Of a stretch of DNA of 64,000 nucleotides, positions 45,087 to 53,658 are shown in pieces (positions within the stretch are counted from its first letter, which is position 1; the number at the start of each line of letters is the position of its first letter). The notes below the pieces were generated by a model that ran no database searches, had not been told where the DNA came from, and saw only the letters and a list, made by a program, of their open reading frames with translations. The position numbers and the translations under genes were made by a program. The DNA is from Antarcticirhabdus aurantiaca (lineage in GTDB: Bacteria > Pseudomonadota > Alphaproteobacteria > Rhizobiales > Rhizobiaceae), in the NCBI RefSeq assembly GCF_009765365.1, contig NZ_VTOM01000017.1, positions 62,001 to 126,000 on the forward strand. The letters are read 5' to 3'.

Positions 45087-46301
45087 ATGGCGCCCCGGAC
45101 CCTGCACAAGCTGAGCGACACCACGGTACGGTCGGACAAGCTGAAGCCTGGCCGGCACTCCGATGGCGGCGGGCTCTATCTCGCCGTCTCTCCCACCTCC
45201 ACGAAGTCCTGGGTGTTCATGTGGGTGCGCGACGGTAAGCGCCGGGAGATGGGGCTTGGTCCCTACCCGACGATTGGCTTGGCAAAGGCCCGGAAGCTTG
45301 CAGCCGATTGCCGGGATGCCGTTGCTCATGGACGTGACCCGATCAGTGAGCGTGACCGGCAGGAGGAGCCGACCTTCGGTGAGGCGGCCGAAGCCGTATA
45401 TGCCTCCATGAATGCCTCGTGGCGAAGCGAGCGGCAGCGTGAGCAATGGCGTCGGTTTATGAGTGTCGAGACAGCACCCATCCGCGATAAGCGGGTCTCG
45501 GCGATTAGCACCGATGATGTGCTGAAGGTGCTTACCCCATTGTGGCAGGCAAAGCCCGAGACCGCCTCACGCATGCGGGTGCGCCTGGAAGCGGTCCTGA
45601 ATTACGCAAAAGCCAAAGGCTGGCGTTCGGGCGAGAACCCGGCCATGTGGCGCGGGCATCTAAAGAACATACTGCCGGCCCGGAGCCGGATCGGCCAGCG
45701 GCACCATGCGGCAATACCCTACGACAAGATCCCGGCCTTGATGCCCCGCCTTCGCAAGGACAGCAGCATAGGCGCTAGACTTCTAGAGCTCACAATCCTG
45801 ACGGCGGCGCGGTCGGGGGAGGCTCGCCTCTCTACATGGCCGGAGATCGACCTAGAGCGCGAAATTTGGGTCATACCTGCCTCGCGCATGAAGTCCGGCC
45901 GAGAACATCGTGTCCCTTTGCCTCGTCGAGCAGTCGAACTATTGCGCGAACTGCACGAGCTGCGCACCAGCGAGTTCGTCTTCCCAGGCCTGAGACCGGC
46001 CAAGCCCGTATCCGACACTGTAATGCAGCGCTTGCTGAAGAGGCTCGGCGAAGATGTGACCGTTCATGGCTTCCGCTCTGCCTTCCGCGACTGGTGCGGC
46101 GAGGAGACGAGCTTCCCGCGCGAAGTTGCGGAGCAGGCGCTCGCTCATGCAGTCGGCGACGCCGTGGAGCGGGCCTATCGCCGCGGCGATGCGCTGGAGA
46201 AGCGCCGCGCCCTCATGGAAGCATGGTCCACCTACCTGTCTCAACCGGCGGGCAGTAACGTCGCAACGCTTCGGAGGCGGCTCGCCGCGGAACGGACGTA
46301 G
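45087..46301 (+). CDS. Tyrosine-type integrase, P4/DUF4102 family
   Basis: 404 aa. N-terminal DUF4102 arm-binding domain (SDGGGLYLAVSPTSTKSWVF), a central core-binding domain, and a catalytic domain with TAARSGEARL (Arg I), HGFRSAFRDW (HxxR), LAHAVGD (third His) and the nucleophile Tyr in VERAYRR. All catalytic residues are present, so integration/excision is probably functional. The ATG at 45087 fits family length. No tRNA gene, the common target of this family, is visible beside it. Confidence 0.95.
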   Translation: MAPRTLHKLSDTTVRSDKLKPGRHSDGGGLYLAVSPTSTKSWVFMWVRDGKRREMGLGPYPTIGLAKARKLAADCRDAVAHGRDPISERDRQEEPTFGEAAEAVYASMNASWRSERQREQWRRFMSVETAPIRDKRVSAISTDDVLKVLTPLWQAKPETASRMRVRLEAVLNYAKAKGWRSGENPAMWRGHLKNILPARSRIGQRHHAAIPYDKIPALMPRLRKDSSIGARLLELTILTAARSGEARLSTWPEIDLEREIWVIPASRMKSGREHRVPLPRRAVELLRELHELRTSEFVFPGLRPAKPVSDTVMQRLLKRLGEDVTVHGFRSAFRDWCGEETSFPREVAEQALAHAVGDAVERAYRRGDALEKRRALMEAWSTYLSQPAGSNVATLRRRLAAERT

Positions 46302-46314
46302 AACATATACTCAG

Positions 46315-47145
46315 ATGGCGCGGGGCCGGCCGGCCAGCCGTCGCATTCCTTCACCGCCGGAATGCTTGCCCCGCGTCGCCACTCAGGCGGTCGGCGGTGC
46401 AGTTTTGAAGTTCCCGTACAGCTACGAGGCTATGGGCCAAATACTGGAAATTGTTCGCGGGGCCGGAGGGACCGTTTCCAACGATTATTTCCCGCAGTTG
46501 GACGAAGGTGGCGGTCGAGAAGCTTTTCGGCGCGCCAGGATAAAGCGGATGGCGCTTTGGCGTTACCTATCCATTCTATTCACGTTGCGCGACCGTCACG
46601 ACGATCTACGCAACGAGACGGCGACGCAAGATCGATGCGAGAGCTTGCGACGAACTGCGAAGCTCTCATCCCGGCTAGCTGAAATGCTTGAAAGCGACGC
46701 TCACTTGAGAGCGGCCTTGATGCGCCAGCTTGACGAAGACGAGAACGCCGATCCTTTGGCTGAGTTCATCCGCCTTCTTCCGAGAATAAACAAAGCCGCC
46801 ACTGATGAGGCAGATCGAATAGAAGGCAGCAATACGCATCTAAACGCTTTGATGCCGCCGATTAAGCCTCCCCCAAAAAGCAACTCTCGCTACGCTGCGA
46901 CGAAGGATGCCGAGTTCTTTCGTGGGCTTCGGAGTGCATTTAAGAAGTTCTTCGACCAGGAGCCGACGATTTTGCAGGATGCAGATGATGCCGGCGAGCC
47001 CTATGGTCCGTTCGTCGCGTTCGTCATGGCGGTGAAGAGAGCCGCAGGGGAGCCGATCACGGCAAGTGCGGTGAAGCAGGCGGATTACCGTTCGTCTGAA
47101 AGGAAAAGGGACAGCCTCAAGAAAACTGACGATCCTGTCCCTTAG
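46315..47145 (+). CDS. Unrecognised accessory protein next to the integrase
   Basis: 276 aa, no family recognised. Basic N-terminus (ARGRPASRRIPSP), a middle helical part rich in Arg and Asp, and a C-terminal part with RSAFKKFFDQEP. Codon use is less GC-biased than in host genes. It starts 13 nt after the integrase stop and could be co-transcribed with it. Confidence 0.6.
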   Translation: MARGRPASRRIPSPPECLPRVATQAVGGAVLKFPYSYEAMGQILEIVRGAGGTVSNDYFPQLDEGGGREAFRRARIKRMALWRYLSILFTLRDRHDDLRNETATQDRCESLRRTAKLSSRLAEMLESDAHLRAALMRQLDEDENADPLAEFIRLLPRINKAATDEADRIEGSNTHLNALMPPIKPPPKSNSRYAATKDAEFFRGLRSAFKKFFDQEPTILQDADDAGEPYGPFVAFVMAVKRAAGEPITASAVKQADYRSSERKRDSLKKTDDPVP

Positions 47146-47170
47146 TCGGGACCTATCGTTTCGGCCAACC

Positions 47171-47207
47171 TCCTCTGCGTCGCCAAGACACGGCGAGACA
47201 CAGAGGA
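47171..47207 (+). promoter_or_regulatory. Hairpin containing the ribosome binding site of the HTH gene
   Basis: TCCTCTG (47171-47177) pairs with CAGAGGA (47201-47207), and an inner TCGCC (47180-47184) pairs with GGCGA (47192-47196). The GAGGA ribosome site of the gene starting at 47213 lies inside the 3' arm, so the fold would block translation. Confidence 0.5.
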
Positions 47208-47212
47208 AGATC

Positions 47213-47419
47213 ATGAACGCCACCCCCTTCAACCGAGGCGCCCTTAGCGTAGACGAGTTCTGCGCCTGGGCTTCGATCGGCCGTGCGAAATTCTACCGTG
47301 AGGTATCGGCCGGCCGTCTCTCCGTCCGCAAGATTGGTCGCAAGACCGTGGTCCTCATGACCGACGCGCAGGAGTGGCTTGCCGCCCTCCCCGTCCTCGG
47401 CAGCGCGGAGGCCGCGTAA
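47213..47419 (+). CDS. Small helix-turn-helix protein, excisionase/MerR-like
   Basis: 68 aa. LSVDEFCAWASIGRAKFYRE, then VSAGRLSVRKIGRKTVV, is the HTH_17/excisionase-type winged helix. Likely a recombination directionality factor or regulator of the downstream cassette. First gene after a hairpin-guarded leader, followed by four or more tightly packed genes. Confidence 0.75.
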   Translation: MNATPFNRGALSVDEFCAWASIGRAKFYREVSAGRLSVRKIGRKTVVLMTDAQEWLAALPVLGSAEAA

Positions 47420-47424
47420 GCACC

Positions 47425-47634
47425 ATGCCCATGCACAGTGAAGCCGGCGGCGCTGCGGGGCGCCACCGGGCTTCGGAAGTCGTTCTGTCCAGGAACGTCT
47501 CTGAAGTAATCCACCACCCCGAATTTGTCCAGCAAACCACGTTCATCTCGTCGCGATTTGCTGTCAGTGAAAACGTCGCGCGCGTCCTCGCCGAGGCGCA
47601 CTTTGGCGGCCTTCATTCGAGGGCGAGCCGATGA
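47425..47634 (+). CDS. Small hypothetical protein of the element
   Basis: 69 aa, not recognised. A mid-section VIHHPEFVQQTTFISSRFAV is followed by an Ala-rich C-terminus. Starts 5 nt after the HTH gene, and its stop overlaps the next ATG (ATGA), which supports it being real. Confidence 0.55.
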   Translation: MPMHSEAGGAAGRHRASEVVLSRNVSEVIHHPEFVQQTTFISSRFAVSENVARVLAEAHFGGLHSRASR

Positions 47635-48056
47635 AACAGCTCGCACCCATCGCCACCAAGCTGGGGAAGCTCATCCCCATGCTGTCGTCCGACAAGGACG
47701 GAGAAGTTGTCGCTGCCGCGAGGGCGATCGGGCGCGCGTTGAATGGTGCCGGTCTCGACTATCACGTCCTCGCCGCCGCCGTGACGACGCCGCCCGTGCC
47801 GGTCTACCCGACGTTCAAGCCGGCCGCCCCGGCGCGCCCTTACCCAAAATCCGCTGCGGGGTCTCACGACCCCGCACGGCTCCAGCATCTTGCCCATGCA
47901 CTCTTCTGCGAGAGCCTGATCCACCGACTGCGGGCGAACGAAGCCGACTTCATCACCTCCATGATCGAGCGGCTGAGCGCCGGCCGATCGGCCACCGAGA
48001 AGCAGGCCGCCTGGCTCGACGCGATCTATCGCCGCCTTACCGGACGGGGGCGCTGA
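47631..48056 (+). CDS. Hypothetical protein of the replication cassette
   Basis: 141 aa. The N-terminal part has EVVAAARAIGRALNGAGLDY; a Pro-rich linker follows; the C-terminal HLAHALFCESLIHRL and ADFITSMIERLSAG end in RLTGRGR. This layout is common in genes directly before phage-type primases in alphaproteobacteria. Linked by ATGA and TGATG overlaps on both sides. Function unknown. Confidence 0.7.
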   Translation: MKQLAPIATKLGKLIPMLSSDKDGEVVAAARAIGRALNGAGLDYHVLAAAVTTPPVPVYPTFKPAAPARPYPKSAAGSHDPARLQHLAHALFCESLIHRLRANEADFITSMIERLSAGRSATEKQAAWLDAIYRRLTGRGR

Positions 48057-48364
48057 TGTTCGGCCGTATCGACTTCGATGCGGTGAACGACGCCGCCTTG
48101 TCCTCCCTGCCGGCCTTACTCAGCCGGTGGCTGCCGGACGGCCGACGCTTCGGCCACGAGTGGGTGGCTCGCAACCCGACACGAGCCGACCGCCGGGCCG
48201 GCTCCTTCCGCATCAACCTGAACACCGGCCGCTGGTCGGACTTCGCGACCGGCGATGCCGGCGGAGATCCGGTGAGCCTGGCCGCCTACCTCCACAATCT
48301 GTCCCAAGCCGATGCCGCCCGCCGTCTGGCCGAGATGCTGGGCATCGAGGAGACCACCCGATGA
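48056..48364 (+). CDS. Primase zinc-binding-domain-like small protein
   Basis: 102 aa. GSFRINLNTGRWSDFATGD followed by AGGDPVSLAAYL resembles the N-terminal segment of P4-type/Toprim primases, here as a separate polypeptide and without zinc cysteines. It overlaps both neighbours (TGATG upstream, ATGA downstream), so it likely forms a two-chain primase with the next gene (inference). Confidence 0.65.
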   Translation: MFGRIDFDAVNDAALSSLPALLSRWLPDGRRFGHEWVARNPTRADRRAGSFRINLNTGRWSDFATGDAGGDPVSLAAYLHNLSQADAARRLAEMLGIEETTR

Positions 48365-50556
48365 ACGCCGCCGATCCTTTCTCCCCCCTTCGTGCCGACG
48401 AGAAGAGCGCCAGCCGCGGTGGCGCCGACAGCGTCAATCCGTGGGTGCCGATCCTGCCTGTGCCGAGCGACGCCCCAGAGCTGACGAAGGGCGTCCTCAG
48501 CGCCTTCGCGCCGGCCGGCTACAGCTTCACCAACGGCTGGCGCTATCGCGACGAGCGCGGCAGGCTTCTCGGCTGCGTGGTACGCTTCGACCGCCCGGCC
48601 AACGGCATGCCTGCCGACAAGCAGGTGTTGCCTCTCACCTTCTGCGAAGGGCCCAACAGCCGGCGTGAATGGCGCCTGAAAGGCTTCCCCGAGAAGCGCC
48701 CCCTTTACCACCTCGATGCTCTCGCGGAGCACCCTGAGGCTCCCGTGCTCGTGGTAGAGGGCGAGAAGGCGGCAGACGCCGCCGTGAAGCTCTTCCCCTC
48801 GCACGTCGTTGTTACGAGCCCCGGCGGATCGAAGGTCGCTCATAAGGCTGACTGGACGCCGATCGCCGGCCGCTCCGTCACTGTATGGCCCGACAACGAC
48901 GTACCGGGCACCGAGTACGCGAAGGCAGTCGTCGCTGCCTGCGAAGCGGCCGGGGCTCGCGAAGTCCGCATCGCCGAGCTGCCGACGAGCCTGCCGGAGA
49001 AGTGGGACCTCGCCGATCCCTTGCCGGACGGCGTGAGCATGGAGATGCTGCGCCAGATCCTGGAAGGCGCACCCTGCGCGTCCTCGTGGCCGGCTCCGAT
49101 GCCGATCACGACGAACCTGCCGCCCGTCGTGCCCTTCTCCGGCGACCTCCTACCGGGTGCCCTCCAGGGCTACGTCATGGACGTTGCTGAGCGCCAGCAG
49201 TCGGCGCCCGACTTCGCTGCCGTCGCCACCCTTTGCGGCCTCGCTGCCATCGTCGGCAATAAGGTCCGCATCCGCCCCAAGCAGAACGACGACTGGACGG
49301 TGGTGCCGAACCTCTGGGGCGCGATCGTCGGCCGCCCGTCGGCGATGAAGAGCCCGGCCATGCAGTCGGCTCTGGCGCCGCTCTACAGCCTCCAGGACGA
49401 GTTGCGGAAGGAGTGGCAGGCAGAGTGCCGCGACATCGCCGCGGACAGCGCGCTCGCCAACCTCGACGCTAAGGAGGCCAAGAAGCAGGCGGCCAAGGCG
49501 CTGAAGGGCGGCGACCGCGACGAGGCCCGACGCCTCATCATGGATACCACAGGCGATGACCCCGAACTGCCTCCGTGCCCACGCCTGATCGTCAACGACG
49601 CCACCGTGGAGAAGCTGGGCGAGCTGTTGAACGAGAACCCCAACGGCTTGCTCCTCGTGCGCGACGAGCTGCCCGGCTTCCTGTCGCGGCTGGAGAGCGA
49701 GGACCACCAGAGCGACCGCGCCTTCTATCTGGAGAGCTTCAACGGCGACGGCTCCTTCACCTACGATCGTATTCAGCGCGGCACGGTGCACATCGAGAAC
49801 TGCACCATGTCGATCATCGGCGGCGTGCAGCCGAGCCGCATCGCGCCGATCGTGCGCGGTGCCGTGTCGGGCGCCAGCAATGACGGGCTGATCCAGCGCC
49901 TTCAGCTGGCCGTCTGGCCCGACGACCGCCCGGACTGGAAGTGGGTCGACCGCCGGCCGAACGCCATGGACCGCGGCATGTTCGAAGCGGCCTTCCGCCG
50001 CCTCCACGACATGGAGCGAAAGGAGGATGGTGAGCCGCTGGTGCTGCGCTTCTCGCCCGAGGCGCAGACCATGTTCCGCGAGTGGATGGAGGAGATCCAG
50101 GCCGAGGCGCGGGGCGGCAAGCTGTCCTCGACGCTGGAGAGCCACATCCTGAAGATGCCGAAGACGGTGGCGAGCCTCGCCCTCATCTTCGAGCTGATCG
50201 ACAGCCAGGACGTGCCGCAGAGTGTCGGCCAGGAAGCCACAGCCCGCGCGCTTGATTGGGCCGATTATCTCCGCAGCCACGCCGGCCGGCTCTACGCCGC
50301 CGGGCAGACGATGGTGGAGGAAGGGGCGCGCCTCATCGCCGAGCGTCGTGGTCAGCTTCCTGATCCGTTCACAGCCCGCGACGTGCATAAGAAGGACTGG
50401 AGCGGCCTCACAGATCGAGACGCAGTTGCCTCCGCCATCGAGATCCTGATCGGCACCCACCATTGCCGCGAGGTGGCGGCCAAGGCGGACACGAACGTCC
50501 GGGGTCGACCGACCACCTCCTACACCTGGAACCCAGCGCTCAAGGTGGAGGGCTGA
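48361..50556 (+). CDS. Toprim / DUF3987 primase-helicase-like protein
   Basis: 731 aa. Toprim-like part: VLVVEGEKAADAA (E133) and VTVWPDNDVPG. From about residue 245 a DUF3987 ATPase-like domain with a degenerate P-loop GRPSAMKSP (324-332), the DELPGFLSRLESEDHQSD region and IIGGVQPSRI. Replication protein of the element. It starts by a 4-nt overlap with the preceding small gene and lacks its own zinc domain. Confidence 0.85.
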   Translation: MNAADPFSPLRADEKSASRGGADSVNPWVPILPVPSDAPELTKGVLSAFAPAGYSFTNGWRYRDERGRLLGCVVRFDRPANGMPADKQVLPLTFCEGPNSRREWRLKGFPEKRPLYHLDALAEHPEAPVLVVEGEKAADAAVKLFPSHVVVTSPGGSKVAHKADWTPIAGRSVTVWPDNDVPGTEYAKAVVAACEAAGAREVRIAELPTSLPEKWDLADPLPDGVSMEMLRQILEGAPCASSWPAPMPITTNLPPVVPFSGDLLPGALQGYVMDVAERQQSAPDFAAVATLCGLAAIVGNKVRIRPKQNDDWTVVPNLWGAIVGRPSAMKSPAMQSALAPLYSLQDELRKEWQAECRDIAADSALANLDAKEAKKQAAKALKGGDRDEARRLIMDTTGDDPELPPCPRLIVNDATVEKLGELLNENPNGLLLVRDELPGFLSRLESEDHQSDRAFYLESFNGDGSFTYDRIQRGTVHIENCTMSIIGGVQPSRIAPIVRGAVSGASNDGLIQRLQLAVWPDDRPDWKWVDRRPNAMDRGMFEAAFRRLHDMERKEDGEPLVLRFSPEAQTMFREWMEEIQAEARGGKLSSTLESHILKMPKTVASLALIFELIDSQDVPQSVGQEATARALDWADYLRSHAGRLYAAGQTMVEEGARLIAERRGQLPDPFTARDVHKKDWSGLTDRDAVASAIEILIGTHHCREVAAKADTNVRGRPTTSYTWNPALKVEG

Positions 50557-50559
50557 TCC

Positions 50560-51003
50560 ATGGGGCGGTGGCTGGCGAAGCTGCGATACGCAGAAAAAAA
50601 CACGGAAACGGCCCTACAGGGCACCGACAAAACCCCCAAAAACCCCAACGCGCCATTTTTGGGGGTTTTGGGGGCTCCCGATCCTAGCGTTTCTGCAATT
50701 TTCTCTGAAGCTCACGACGACCTCGCGATGGAGGCCGAGGAGCGCGCCGCAACTCTCGAATACGATGCCGGGCTTCCTCGCATGGAGGCGGAGCGGCTGG
50801 CGGTCGGTCGGCCGCCCACGCCCGGCATCACTGTTCGCTCGCCGGCCGTCGAGCTGCCGCCGGCCGAATACGATCGGCACCTGGACGCGCTGATCGCAGC
50901 GGCCGGCGCTGGCACGCCGGAAGGGTCGCGGCTCGCCTACGCCAAGTGCAAGGGCTGGGTCGTGCCGCGCGGCGACGAGACCGTGTTCACGAGGGGACGC
51001 TGA
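50560..51003 (+). CDS. Hypothetical protein with inverted-repeat-encoded N-terminal segment
   Basis: 147 aa, unrecognised. Residues about 22-38 (TDKTPKNPNAPFLGVLG) are encoded by a DNA inverted repeat. The rest is acidic and Ala-rich (MEAEERAATLEYDAGLPRME) with a C-terminal EYDRHLDALIAAAGA. It begins 3 nt after the DUF3987 gene and its stop overlaps the next start (TGATG). Confidence 0.65.
   Translation: MGRWLAKLRYAEKNTETALQGTDKTPKNPNAPFLGVLGAPDPSVSAIFSEAHDDLAMEAEERAATLEYDAGLPRMEAERLAVGRPPTPGITVRSPAVELPPAEYDRHLDALIAAAGAGTPEGSRLAYAKCKGWVVPRGDETVFTRGR
50629..50669. repeat. Inverted repeat inside coding sequence
   Basis: AAAACCCCCAAAAA (50629-50642) and its exact complement TTTTTGGGGGTTTT (50656-50669), 13-nt spacer. 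A further CCCC in the spacer and GGGGG after the right arm allow alternative pairings. The tracts of five C and five G are in frame and encode the PKNP and LGVLG residues. Confidence 0.85.
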
Positions 51004-51284
51004 TGAGTTCGCATCCTCGACTTCTCGTGCCCCCGGAGGAAGGGGCAACTCTGAAGGCGGCGGCACGCCGGTTCAAGCTGTCGGTCGACACGATCCGCCG
51101 CCTCTATCGCGCCCACGGCATCGGTCGGCAGTCGAGCCCACGCGCACCGATCATCGTATCGCTGCCGGCGCTGATGATGATCCAGCACGCCGATGTCGAA
51201 GCGTTGATGCTTCTGCGCGAAGGGAGACGTGACCATCCGGCCGTACAACGTTACCTCCAAATCATCGGAGCGCATATCACTTGA
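51003..51284 (+). CDS. Small HTH protein
   Basis: 93 aa. The segment ATLKAAARRFKLSVDTIRRL, then YRAHGIGRQ, is a clear helix-turn-helix. Starts by TGATG overlap with the previous gene and ends the left-hand cassette. It could regulate the element or be a small terminase-like DNA binder (inference). Confidence 0.65.
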   Translation: MSSHPRLLVPPEEGATLKAAARRFKLSVDTIRRLYRAHGIGRQSSPRAPIIVSLPALMMIQHADVEALMLLREGRRDHPAVQRYLQIIGAHIT

Positions 51285-51308
51285 TGAGACCACGTGCCGC
51301 CGCAACCT

Positions 51309-53468
51309 CTAAAAGCGACTATTCAATCCAGACAGAAAGTGCTCGGCGATAGCATCACCGTCGCTGCCGGCCTCCACCATCTGCTCCGCCATGGCCTTCA
51401 ATTTATCGATGTCGGCTAGCTTTGAAACGTTATCGCGGTCAACGGTGAATAAACGCCGTCTAACCATGTCGCCGGACGAATGAGATGTGCCTTCGCCGGC
51501 AAAGTTCTTCATCAGCCAAGCGCCGAAGCCGGACTCATCAAGGTTGCCCGCGATCCAGTCTTTGACTGAATTACCCCCACCGAAGTTCGACCATGCCCAG
51601 ATCATAGGAAACGCGTCGGGAAAGCGCATTAGAGTGCCCTCAAACGCTTCCCGTTCAATGCGTGAAACTAGTTTCCGCTCCAGCTCGATTACCGCATCTA
51701 GTGACAAGCTTGGTTCGCGTTCTGTCTGCGCTTCTTTGGTGCCAATGCGCCCATGCTCGTCGCTCATCCGGCTCACAATGTAGGTGGCGAATACGAGCGA
51801 CGGCCCTTCGATTGCCTCAGCAAGCAATGATGCGTGGACTTGTGGTGATAGCTTCGCGAGTATGGGGCTAATAGCGAACCCAACGGCCCATCGCACTGGG
51901 AGATCCTCGGGTGTCCGCGACCCATCAATTGGATTGAAAAACAGATCAGCCGCAGCGAGTAGTGCGCGAGCCGTCTTTTCGGCCTCGTTTAGAGGAACAT
52001 CGTCCGCTTGAGCGATCAATGTGTTGAGGAGCACGCTTCCTCTAGTGCCGCCGGCACGACGGAGGTGGTCAACGTATCGTTGCACCACTTTACGAGTGCC
52101 CTCCGGATTGTCGAAGCTCGCCTTCAGCTCGTCAATCTCTTGTACCGAAATCACGCCATCTCCCAACCCCAGATTGAAGTATACCTGAAACCGGTTTCTA
52201 GATGAGACCCGTCGCTCGCGCTCGGCCTTCTGCCAGTCTTCCCCATGCCATGTATTTGCAAAAATGGCATCGAGGCGCGGGAAAATATAAGGCAACGCTC
52301 GCTTGAGACGGCTATGGCGGCTCTCATGAACCAGCGAGAGAAGCTCCTGTCCGAAGGCATCACGGCTCTCACGACGGCCATACTGATGCTCTACTCCAGT
52401 CAGATCATCCGGACGGTCGCGTATGAAGGTGTAGAGCCCTGGCTCGAATAGGCGCAAGGTCTCGATCGCAACAAAATCGGCAACGTCGACCTCGCCGCTT
52501 ACAGCCGGCCACGCCATAGCGATCGCATTTGCAAGCCTTCCTACGTCCCGAGGGGTGCGGAGGTATGGTGCAATCACGCCATGGAAGATGTTGCCCCAAC
52601 GCACGAAATCTACATTCGGCTGATCATCAACAATCGCGCTCAAGCGCTGGGTAAATAACCTATTCAGATCCGTCTGCGCGACAGGCGGCAAGTCGAAAGA
52701 CGCCTGTACGATCTTTTCAAGCCACTCGGGGGCATTAGGATCTGACGGACGTTCTAAGGCACGGATTGCTATTTCACGGTCGAAAACGAGCAGGTAGGTG
52801 ACACGCGGCAAATCTGCGACTGACTTAACTAGTCGGAAAATTTGACGAACCTCATCGGCTACGAGGCGGTCGACATCATCGATGATAACAACGATGTTGC
52901 GCGTTTCACAGCGTAGCGCCTCAGCGAGATCATTCCGGACTTCCTCAAGGCTGCGCTCATCCGGAATTTCTTCGCCTGCCGCTTTGATCGCTTCGGCAAT
53001 TGGTTGAGCCAGTGCGCCAGCAGGCGTCCACGAAAGCGCCGCTGAGAGAATATCAGTTGCCCCAGTTACCTTCTTTGCGATCAGTCGCAAGCCATCGCGA
53101 ACGCCCGCCGACAATTTCTTTCCAATTGTGGCGTTCACTTCGCTAAAGAATGCCCGCGTCAAATCCTTTTGCTCCGAGAACCACCAAGGATTGAAGCGCA
53201 CAATGATCGTTCGATCGTTCTCGTCGAATTTGGCTTCGCGTCTTGTAAGTGCGTCAACTACCATGTTGACTGCTGATGTCTTGCCGCTGCCCCATTTTCC
53301 ATGGACTGCAATCACCAGACCATCTTCTCCGGCGCGGGAGGCGAGGCCGGCGGCGATAGCTTCAGCGAAATCGCGATAACCTAGCTGGTCTTCCTCAAGC
53401 TTGGTCCGCGGTCGATCGGCTGTAACCTCGCTCGTCTGACCGGAGGCATTTTGCGACACTCTGCTCAT
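51309..53468 (-). CDS. KAP family P-loop NTPase
   Basis: 719 aa. Walker A GKWGSGKTS (57-65), the KAP-typical VRFNPWWF (90-97), Walker B IIDDVDRL (195-202) and a long helical C-terminal region without recognisable domain. No pair of membrane helices is inserted between Walker A and B, unlike many KAP proteins, so it is probably soluble. Lower GC and different codon use from the flanking genes, and opposite orientation, mark it as independently acquired cargo. KAP NTPases occur in several phage-defence contexts. The start at 53468 is preferred; 53513 is possible. Confidence 0.85.
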   Translation of the reverse strand: MSRVSQNASGQTSEVTADRPRTKLEEDQLGYRDFAEAIAAGLASRAGEDGLVIAVHGKWGSGKTSAVNMVVDALTRREAKFDENDRTIIVRFNPWWFSEQKDLTRAFFSEVNATIGKKLSAGVRDGLRLIAKKVTGATDILSAALSWTPAGALAQPIAEAIKAAGEEIPDERSLEEVRNDLAEALRCETRNIVVIIDDVDRLVADEVRQIFRLVKSVADLPRVTYLLVFDREIAIRALERPSDPNAPEWLEKIVQASFDLPPVAQTDLNRLFTQRLSAIVDDQPNVDFVRWGNIFHGVIAPYLRTPRDVGRLANAIAMAWPAVSGEVDVADFVAIETLRLFEPGLYTFIRDRPDDLTGVEHQYGRRESRDAFGQELLSLVHESRHSRLKRALPYIFPRLDAIFANTWHGEDWQKAERERRVSSRNRFQVYFNLGLGDGVISVQEIDELKASFDNPEGTRKVVQRYVDHLRRAGGTRGSVLLNTLIAQADDVPLNEAEKTARALLAAADLFFNPIDGSRTPEDLPVRWAVGFAISPILAKLSPQVHASLLAEAIEGPSLVFATYIVSRMSDEHGRIGTKEAQTEREPSLSLDAVIELERKLVSRIEREAFEGTLMRFPDAFPMIWAWSNFGGGNSVKDWIAGNLDESGFGAWLMKNFAGEGTSHSSGDMVRRRLFTVDRDNVSKLADIDKLKAMAEQMVEAGSDGDAIAEHFLSGLNSRF

Positions 53469-53635
53469 GAAGGACGACTGCTCCAGCTTCTCTAATCGAC
53501 CGCGGCATATCATACCAACTCGCGGCAACAACCATCAGCGTATGTCTCCGGCCTGTAAGGGAGCGGCAAGCGCCAATGGGTGCCCAGCCATGCCCATCCG
53601 CGCCTAATCCCCATCCTCGTGCGCGCGTGCTCCAC

Positions 53636-53655
53636 TGCCTCCATCAACGGAGGCA
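53636..53655 (+). promoter_or_regulatory. Hairpin masking a ribosome binding site
   Basis: TGCCTCC (53636-53642) pairs with GGAGGCA (53649-53655) across a 6-nt loop. The 3' arm contains the GGAGG ribosome site of the gene starting at 53659, 5 nt before its ATG. It opens the virion-protein unit. Confidence 0.6.
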
Positions 53656-53658
53656 TTC

